Shown: positions 56,198 through 64,000 of the stretch, piece by piece
How the letters are laid out: each line of letters starts with the position of its first letter
Position numbering within the stretch: position 1 is the stretch's first letter
Assembly (NCBI GenBank): GCA_021396245.1
Contig: WNYE01000041.1
Coordinates: 296,709-360,708, forward strand
Reading direction: 5' to 3'
Source: Sporothrix humicola
Lineage: Eukaryota > Ascomycota > Sordariomycetes > Ophiostomatales > Ophiostomataceae
Length of the DNA stretch: 64,000 nt
Notes under the pieces: generated by a model
What the model was told of the DNA's origin: nothing
What the model saw: only the letters and a program-made list of their open reading frames with translations
Database searches by the model: none
Position numbers and translations under genes: made by a program

Positions 56198-57085
56198 CTT
56201 GACGGCGGTTGCTGGTGAGAAAAGTCGGTGTGATGAGACGTAAACAACCAGGCAGAAGACCGAACAGATGTGTGGAATGAAGCCGTTGAGATGATGTAAA
56301 AGGAAGAAGAATGAGGAGAACAAGGGATGGGGCAGAAAAGGCAATTAAGCAGGACGACTGCGGAGTACGACATAAAGTGGTCGCAGAGACAGAAAGTGCG
56401 ATGGAGGGGGAATTTCCTAGAGCGACACGAAAAACGCGTCGCGTTCCTGCCACCGACGCGTCTTAATTAAAGTGGTTGCATATGGCAAGGGCGAGTGTGC
56501 TGGAGCCACTTTCAAGGGGCAGGAGCGAGAGAACGGCGCTAGCCCAATTTGGACCTGCCCCTTGATACCCACTCGAGCCGCTCTAGGTAATGTCACGTGC
56601 AGCTGATTACAGCGCAGAGAGCGCAACAGCGCAAAGCACCAGGCAACGACGAAACGCAAATAAGCGATTGGACACGCTCCAGCTTAGCCACTTTCATAGA
56701 GTACATACCGTGGCCGATCGCAGCAACCGAAGCTCAAGCTCGAGACGACACACGCCACGGATATCGGCATCAACGCCCACCACCGGCCCTCGACAGCCCG
56801 ATCATCGTTCTGATTGAACGGGAGGATGACTTTTTACTCTCCAGATATTCTATAGATACGAAACACGACATTCCCATCCATCCACAGCTCCAAGTCGACC
56901 CTATCACTTCGCCGGCCTCGACGCCGATTCGGCGATTTGTTGATTTGATTCCAACTCGACCAATTCATCGCCGCCCTTTCTACCGCCCGGACACGTGGCC
57001 CCGGAGCCCCTACCCCGAACTACATGCCATTGCTGGACATCGGCCTGCGTCCCGGTTCTGGAGCTGCATCCAGGGGCTGTGAGCC
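56198..57085. promoter_or_regulatory. Bidirectional MCM5-VPS54 promoter region
   Basis: 888 bp between two divergent start codons. It contains two MCB boxes at 56434-56461 and an E-box GTCACGTG at 56592-56599. From about 56210 to 56400 it is purine-rich on the plus strand (CT-rich in the MCM5 sense direction), matching a leader. No gene supported inside. Confidence 0.55.
56434..56461. promoter_or_regulatory. Pair of MCB (MluI cell-cycle) boxes
   Basis: Two perfect ACGCGT hexamers at 56434-56439 and 56456-56461, start-to-start spacing 22 bp (about two helical turns), 237-264 bp upstream of the MCM5 start. ACGCGT is the binding core of MBF (Mbp1/Res-Swi6), which drives G1/S transcription of DNA replication genes in yeasts. 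The pair therefore fits cell-cycle control of MCM5, and binding is inferred. Confidence 0.65.
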
Positions 57086-60000
57086 ATGTTCGCCAACTCC
57101 GACGGCCGCAAGTCGGTCGACAGCTTGACGTCACCCGCCGGCATCACGCATCGCGCCGACTTTCCTTTTCACAAGTGAGAACCACCAAATACGCGAGGAA
57201 GGAGGAACAGAAAGTGTGAGTGGCAGTGAAGCTAACAGTTGCAGACAATACAATCGACAACGGCGAGAATCCGTTGCAAGTTCGACGACATCTATCGGCG
57301 GGACTTTGGACACGGCAATAGGAGGCGGGGGATGGCCCAACACGCTGCAAGAAGCCGGCCAGAATGGTTCGTAGATGACATGCAAGGTTGAACCTTATAC
57401 AGGGATATTTCACTGACGATTTACAGCCATCTCAACGCTTCTTCAACCACCAATCGTCCGCTCTGGATTCCAGCCTCACACGGCAGCTCCGGTACACAGC
57501 ACGCACAAGCCGCCGACATCTCGAGACATCCCGCCCGTCAAGTTGACCAACATTGAGCAGGTCGATGCGTCCGAGTTCACATCGTATCTGCGCCAGGTCG
57601 GACGACTGCACGAGCAGCTCCATCGAGCCAAAGAAAGCGAGGAAGAGCAGCAGGCGACAACCGTTGGGACGCCACGACGCAACAGCAGCAAGGACGACCT
57701 GGGAGATGGAGCGGATGGCCATCTGCGCCCTGGATCGTCGTCGCGGCGTGCATCGGGCACTCGGAAGCTGTCGGTGTCGTCAGTTTCGTCGGCGACGCTC
57801 GGCGAGTCTCCAAGTCCTGTCCGACGCAGCTCGTCCAATTTCCGCCGCCCAAACACGGGCCCACCGCCTCTGAGCACGATTCCCAGCGTCTACTTTGAAG
57901 AGTCTTTCCACCTCGAGAACCCTCGCACCTTCGACACCGTCAGCGAGCGAGCACAAGTAGTGCCAAACTCAACCTCGGACTCGACAGGAGATAAGGCTGG
58001 TGGACAGAACGGCAGTGCGAATAACGGCCCCGCCGCACCGCGGAAAACACTCGCAAACAACCAGATCCTGCAGGAGAAGCTCTCGTGGTACATGGACACG
58101 GTGGAGATGCATTTGATCTCATCCATCTCAACGGCATCCTCGGCTTTTTTCACTGCTCTCGGCTCGCTGAAAGAGTTGCATACGGAGGCCGCCGATTCTG
58201 TTGATCGCATCAAGGCGCTGCGCACGGAGCTAGGAGCGCTCGACCAAGAGATCGCTATGCGTGGCCTGGACATTGTGCAAAAGCAGCGCCGCCAGCAAAA
58301 CACACTCAAGTTCCGTGCTGCCGTCTTGCAGCTGCAAGATATCGTCAGCGGTGTCAACGCTTGTGATGCGCTCGTCAGCTCTGGCGAGGTGGATAAGGCC
58401 TTGGACAGCATCGATTCGCTGGAGAAGCTGATTGCTGGCGAACACGACCCCAAATCTTTGCAAAGTCGGCCGCGAGACTATCCGCTGTGTGATCTTCGCG
58501 GCGCCGCTGCTCTGCAGGGTGTCAACGAGGACATTGCGATGCTCCGCCGCATGATTGGCAGAGCGTACGAAAACAAATTCGTCACAGCGCTCATGAAGGA
58601 CATCCGCAAGCACACCGAGAACGTCTCCAACCAGGAAGTGCTGATGCGCTGGAACAGCGCCGCCATGCGCGCTCGTGGTGGCCACAGCCGTGATCCGTCT
58701 ACATTCCCTGCGTACCTTGCGTCCACCGACGAGCTGCGGTCTGAGCTCCTGCCTATCCTCACGGGCCTCTACAGGGCAAAGCATATTGCCGCCGCTGTGC
58801 AGTCGTTTAGGGATGCGGTGCAGCGTGAAATTCGGAGTCTTATCCGCCGCCCACTGCCCAGCGCCCATGACGACGATAACGAGTCTGTCATGTCGTCTTC
58901 CACGGCCGGCGGCTCACGGCACCTGTCTCAGCAAGAGAAGTCGTCCAATCTGGCAAAGAACCTTCGGGCACTCGACCCGCAAGATGCCGAAGAACTTCTC
59001 GTCAAGGTCTATATCGGTGTTACCGAGACGCTGCGGCGCTTCACCACGCACGGTAAGGTGCTGTTGGATGTGGCAAGCTCCGTCGGTGACGACCAGATTC
59101 CAGACGGCCTTAAATCGCCGCCATTCAGTCCGTCCGGCCGGCCGATGCAGCAAATCTCCGATGCCGGCATGGAGGTGCAGGGCGAGGTCCACAAAACGCT
59201 CGATGTCAGCAACCTGCTTGGCCAGGCTGTCGATATAGCCCAGGATAAGATTGTCAAGCTTCTCCGCGTGCGCCAGGAACAGAGCTCTTCTCTCACACTC
59301 AAGCTTTTCTTGCGCTACTTTACCCTCAATGTGCATTTTGCCAATGAGTGTGAGGCCATTTCTGGCCGTAGTGGCACGTCGCTGAAGAATGTGGTCAACA
59401 TGCAAATCAAGGACTTCCTCAAGGGTTACGGTGATGCCGAGAAGCAGAAGCTCGCAGTCGACATGGACAAGGACGAGTGGGTCGCCAAGGACTTTACCGA
59501 CGAGGACAACGAGGTGCTGCAGCAGATCCTGAATGCCAGCACAAAGGACGCCCCTGCATGGACCACCGATGTCAAGCTATGGGTTCCGCTCACTCTAGCC
59601 GACCTGACAGACGAAGTCGACAGCTCTGCCAACGACAGTTCTACAGCTACAGCCGATGCGACAGTGAACGGCAAGGCAAAGGTGCGCAACGCCACAATCG
59701 ACGAGGAGACCTTCATGCTACCCAACTCTGCCATGATCTGCATCCGCGGTGTGTCCCGCTACATGCACCTGGCCGTGGCCATTCCATTTATGACGGCCGA
59801 GGTGGCATCCGCGCTCGTGCAGTACCTGCAACTGTTCAACTCGCGGTGTACACAGCTCATCTTGGGTGCCGGTGCGACTAGGACTGCAGGCCTCAAAAAC
59901 ATTACTACGCGCAATCTTGCTGTAGCCTCACAAGCCCTGTCTTTCCTTGCAACGCTTGTTCCCTACGTGCGCGAGTTCATCCGCCGGCGCGCCAACTCCG

Positions 60001-61186
60001 TGCCGGGTGTGACAGCCTCGAGCCTCATGGGCGACTTTGACAAGGTCCGACGTCTGTACCAGGAGCACCAGAACAGCATCTACGAAAAGCTCATGGACAT
60101 CATGAGTGCTCGTGCCCAGGCCCATGCCAAGTCGATGGGCAAGATCAAGTGGGACGTAGAAGAGAGCGAACCTGGCGTCCATGAATACATGGAGAAGTTG
60201 GTCAAGGACACAACAACGCTGCACCGCAACCTCGTTAAGGCTCTCCCCGAAGCCACTGTGCGTTTCATCATGGTTCCCGTGTTCGCTAGCTACACGAAGC
60301 ATCTGAGCGGCGTGTTGAATGAAGCCCAAGTCCGCACAATTAACGGCCAACAAAAGTATGTATCCCTCCATTGTACTCCGTGATTTTTTTGCGATATCAA
60401 AAACCGTCCATACTAACCAACAACAGTATGCTGCAAGACCTCGACTACTTCAAGAACCGCCTCAGCAAGATTGACGGCTTCGACAAGACGGGCGATGTAC
60501 TGCGGGCGATTGCTACGAACAAGGTTATCAAACCCCCAACGCCACCCCCTCCACCGCCAGCACCTCCGGCAGCCGAGCCTCCAGCTGAACGAAAGTCTTC
60601 GAGCGAGTCTACAAAGGAGGCCAGCAAGAAGGCAGCTCCTTCTGAGACGAAGCCAGCGCCCAAGACCGACAACAAGGCCAAGGTGAGCACAGGAAGCAAA
60701 GACGTTAAAGAGGAGAGTGACAATGACGATTCAGCGCCTCCCCCTCCTCCTCCAAAGGACGATGCCTCCGCACCCAAGAAGGCTGAGGAGAAACAGGAAG
60801 CCAAGACCGAGACGAAGCCGACGAAGCCTGAGCTGAAGGAGGACGAGGAGGAGGAGGAAGAAGAGGAGAAGGGTGAGACGAAGGCGGAAGAGAAGACAGA
60901 GATGGAGTTACCTGTCAGAAGCAAGGAGAACGCTGAAAAGTCAAGTCCCAGCGCCGAAAAGAAGCCTGAGCCCAAGGCCGAGGCCAAGGTCGAGCCCAAA
61001 GACAAGACAGAGACCAAGCCGGAAGCCGAACCGAAGTCCAAGGCTGAGCCCAAATCTGAGTCCAAGAGCGAGGACAAGGACGAGCGCAAGGATGAACCCA
61101 AGGATGAGCCTAAGGGGGAAGCGAAAGAGGGGCCCAAACCCGGTCCCTCGCCCAAGAAGAAAAACAAAAAGAAGAACAAGAAATAG
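57086..61186 (+). CDS. VPS54: VPS54, GARP complex subunit
   Basis: Subunit of the Golgi-associated retrograde protein complex that tethers endosome-derived vesicles at the trans-Golgi. Four exons, 57086-57174, 57245-57366, 57427-60355 and 60427-61186, give 1299 aa. The N-terminus is disordered and Ser-rich. The family block VYFEESFHLENPRTFDTVSE begins at about 225, followed by long helical rods (SWYMDTVEMHLISSISTASS, LGALDQEIAMRGLDIVQKQR, LRLRQEQ-like stretches) and the Vps54 C-terminal domain (NLVKALPEATVRFIMVPVF, YTKHLSGVL, then MLQDLDYFKNRLSKIDGF after the last intron). Residues of about 1082-1299 form a tail of Pro runs and Lys/Glu/Pro repeats (EPKAEAK-type) ending in a Lys/Asn cluster. 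Intron 2 uses the unusual donor GTTCGT (57367), the only choice I found that keeps the frame. It shares a divergent promoter with MCM5. Confidence 0.92.
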
Positions 61187-62210
61187 GCTACAGCGAAAAG
61201 GGCGGGGGCCAAAAAGGGAGAGGCCGACGGCAATTCTTCTGACGAGGGCCGCGGAGACGAAAAGTAGACTTTCTGTTCTGCAGCCAGACAGGATTCAACA
61301 CGAGATACTCCTTTTGGTATCTTCTTTTTACATATTTGGTTAATATCCTCGTTCTTTCGTCAGGATATTTCTGAAAAGAACCAACAAGGGATACAGTTTC
61401 ACATGATAGCGATAGCATGCGTATAGATTCAATACAACAACAGCGAGACGAAGATTCTGTAGCGAGTCGTAAACTGCCGTTGGGTGTGAAGTTGAACATG
61501 TGAATAATATTGTACGAATTTCCTCATTTGGAAACTTCTTTCTTTACTTCTATTCGGCCACTAAAGCAAAAGGCCCAACGGTCTATTCTACCAACGGCTG
61601 TTTCATGCCCTCATTGACGAAAGCGAAAATAAAAATCATGTGCGTTTCGCAAACGGATTGCGAACGTTCATTGAAGATGCCACGGCCGTTGAATGCGCAG
61701 TACTTTGCTTCGCGACTTTCTTCTCGACGTCTTTTTGACGTTCTTTGTCGACGTTCGGGTTCCTGCATAAAGTGGGGTTTTACAGGGTCTCCCTTCCCGT
61801 GTGACGATCTGCCGGCGGTTTGCGCCTTACTATGTATTTTCTTTGTTCAAACATGCAAGTACGACCGGCCTAAAAACGACGTCAATTGAGATGAGACGAA
61901 AACGGCAGGAGACAGGAGGCAACAACACAACAACGCACTTTCCGACGTCAATGTACATCTGAAATAGGAAATAGCGAGCGACCAACAGCGAACAACGAGC
62001 AAAGCTCGCGATAATAGACATATTGCGCGAACTTTGCGGATCGTGAAACGAAAGCAAAAAAAAAAGACCAACAGACCTGCCAGTGCCAACACGCCGCTTC
62101 TGAAACCAGCCCAGTTTCTTTACCTGCCTGCCGAAATGCCTAGTTCACAGATACATCTGGTTCTTTTGGGTGGCCTCTCAGTCCCTTCATCGACGGTCTC
62201 GATTCGTCCC

Positions 62211-62243
62211 CCAAAGAACCACCAAAGAACCGTCAAAGAACCA
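62211..62243 (+). repeat. 11-bp tandem repeat, three units
   Basis: Units CCAAAGAACCA, CCAAAGAACCG and TCAAAGAACCA follow each other with two substitutions. Confidence 0.85.
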
Positions 62244-63854
62244 CCGTGAATCAGACGAATACGGATGCAGGACAGCTTCCCCTCGATCCCGCTAGTTGGC
62301 CCGGATGTCGCTGCCATCTATGAATCGAAGCACCGACAGACTGGCGAATCAAAGCAAAGAAGAAAGGAAGCCCGGCACAAGAAGCGTGCACGAAGAGGGA
62401 GCTCGAAACTAGCGGTGGTTACATGACAGTGCTGCGGACACGGAGTACGGAGGCCGGAGTGAGGCTGAGGGCGGCGGCCGAAGTACCCACTTTCCCAGGC
62501 CGTCGGCGAAACGTACAGTGCCGATTGTGGAACCGATCGAAGTGATGTCGTCACCGCTACTGTTTTCAGATGCCACGTTCTAGAACGATATTATGACTTT
62601 TTTCGCCGCCCTGCCTCATTAGCCTTGTCATCAAGCCAATAATACTTTGGATGATCGAGACAGCCCAAGGTGAAAGGGGAAGAATGGAGCTGCCAAAATC
62701 TAGAGCTTTTTGACTGAGCATGGCCTGAATATCGAGTGACCATTGCATAAGCAGTGAAAAATCAGACTGTCTCTGTGGTCTTGACCATCTCCAGGGCCAT
62801 CGCTCACTATATGTATCACATATATTGCTAGATCCTTCCAACTTGGGCCACTATCCAGTAAGGACAGCGTACAAGAGGTTCTCACTGATCAGTAAGAAAG
62901 GTGCCCGTAAGGTCCGCTGGGCTCCTGGGATTGGATCACGGAACGACAGGCGGGGAAGACCAGGGGTTGTTTGACAATAGATAGCAATGTCCGGGGACGT
63001 CTATGGAGCTTGTAGTAGCCTCGGTCAATGTCTCCGGTGTTCTATCTCTTTGATTACTCTCCTTTTTTTTCTTCTCTGACCTTCTTTCCTGTCTGTCAAG
63101 AAACTGCCGGATGACGAAAAGCGAATGAGATGCCCGAAATGGAAGCCCGAAAAGGGTGCCCGAAAAGCTACGGAGCATTCTCAGCCACTCATCCACCGAG
63201 TTCCGGGGGCAAATTTACACAAAACGCGTGGCTCAGCCTTACTGAAAATGGCTGGCAAAAAGCTGTATTTCTGTACATGTGAAGAATAATTAGTTTGGAC
63301 GAAATCCCAATTATTGCCTTCTAAAATGCTTCTAGAACAATATTTGTAATGCACCAAATGGCTGGACTTTGACGACCGGAGTGGGCGACAGGCAGCATGC
63401 AGAGTCATCAAAAAGACGTGCCCAAAGAGGCGAACAAGACTGCAAAAAAATACTGTGTTTAGTTGATCGAATGCCGGGCATGCGATGGAGTCTTTCCACG
63501 AGGTGCAGGGGTGAATTTGTGGAAATCTTGAGGAGGAAAGAGTATGTCGATCCAGGGAGATTTTTTTTTCTTTTTTTCTAGAGATATGTTGTAAACTGGG
63601 GAAAATATGTGCGACATTGCGGGGATCTCGAAGATCATTAGGCGCTTTGTAAAAGTGCAACACTGGTAGAAACAAATCGGGAAAATGCCGTACTTTCGTT
63701 GCAATGCAAAATGGATTAAGTTGTGAAAGACAGTAGTATTTTCTCGGGACCTTTTGTTGCAGTAAGTTGCAGTGTGTTGTTGTAGCAGGTGTGTGTAGGG
63801 TTGCAGTCCACGATCGTCGATTGCTTCGAGAACGGCCTCGTTTCGCTTTGGCTT

Positions 63855-63856
<2 letters not shown>

Positions 63857-63903
<47 letters not shown>

Positions 63904-63949
63904 AAAAAAAAAAAAAAAACCACAAAAAAAAAAAAAAAAACAAAAAAAA
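63857..63949. repeat. Poly(T) then poly(A) homopolymer block
   Basis: About 42 T (63857-63898), then AC, A19, CCAC, A17, C and A8, followed by a C-rich stretch. The T and A runs could pair as a hairpin. Runs this long are rare in fungal DNA and are common at assembly joins, so the exact length is unreliable. Confidence 0.8.
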
Positions 63950-64000
63950 CCCGTGCCCCCCACAAAATAAATTGGCCTCTACAACAAAATAAAATTTTAA

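Larger units (their letters stand above)
61187..64000. other. 3' flank of VPS54 and gene-less end of the window
   Basis: The first few hundred bases are probably VPS54 3' UTR. No supported gene follows on either strand. There is a short tandem repeat at 62211-62243 and a poly(T)/poly(A) block at 63857-63949. The minus-strand frame over 63181-63963 is only open because of the poly(A) block and Phe/Ser-rich translation. Confidence 0.5.

Noticed and set aside
63181..63963. 260-codon minus-strand frame at the window end
   Set aside because: Begins in the homopolymer block (poly-Phe and poly-Lys). Not a credible protein.
1..64000. tRNA, 5S rRNA, spliceosomal RNA and telomerase RNA genes
   Set aside because: I looked for A/B-box pairs, 5S starts, U6-like sequence and telomere templates by eye and found nothing convincing. 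A covariance-model search could overturn this.

Overview
The window reads as a gene-sparse stretch of nuclear chromosome from a filamentous ascomycete (Pezizomycotina; Sordariomycetes is my best guess, from protein similarity recalled by eye and not by search). Support for this: short spliceosomal introns (60-101 nt, one of 283 nt) with GT-AG ends and CTAAC/CTGAC-type branch sites, GC-rich exons in AT-richer and pyrimidine-rich intergenic DNA, and a purely eukaryotic gene set. I see no rRNA, tRNA, transposon coding sequence, CRISPR array or prokaryotic-style operon.

Layout. 1-2.9 kb: no gene supported. 2.9-5.3 kb (+): glycogen synthase, 5 exons. 7.7-10.1 kb (+): a two-exon F-box/LRR-like protein. 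10.1-19.1 kb: a 9 kb desert holding an AT-rich island, simple repeats and a G-rich patch. 19.1-20.7 kb (+): a single-exon, Ser/Thr-rich disordered protein of unknown function. 20.7-26.3 kb: a second desert. 26.3-27.4 kb (-): ELO-family fatty acid elongase. 30.2-31.0 kb (+): mitochondrial cytochrome c oxidase subunit 6. 31.5-50.5 kb: six consecutive minus-strand genes, namely a large intronless F-box-like protein, HAT2 (RbAp46/48-type WD40), XRN1, SPC3 (signal peptidase complex), HID1-family and POM34 (nuclear pore). 51.5-53.4 kb (+): a membrane-anchored AMP-binding-like protein that looks catalytically dead. 53.8-56.2 kb (-): MCM5. 57.1-61.2 kb (+): VPS54 (GARP tethering complex), divergent from MCM5. 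61.2-64 kb: no gene supported, ending in a long poly(T)/poly(A) block near the window edge.

Most genes are conserved housekeeping functions (glycogen storage, lipid elongation, respiration, chromatin, RNA decay, secretion, replication licensing, vesicle tethering) and do not form one pathway. Splice sites were placed by hand and every multi-exon model closes in frame. I found no clear new multi-gene system. The most unusual items are the AMP-binding-like pseudoenzyme, whose ATP-binding loop is missing between two conserved flanks, the isolated disordered protein in a 16 kb gene-poor domain, a pair of MCB (ACGCGT) boxes between MCM5 and VPS54, a cysteine-bearing insertion in the F-box of the 7.7 kb gene, and a helically spaced CCAAT array upstream of COX6.
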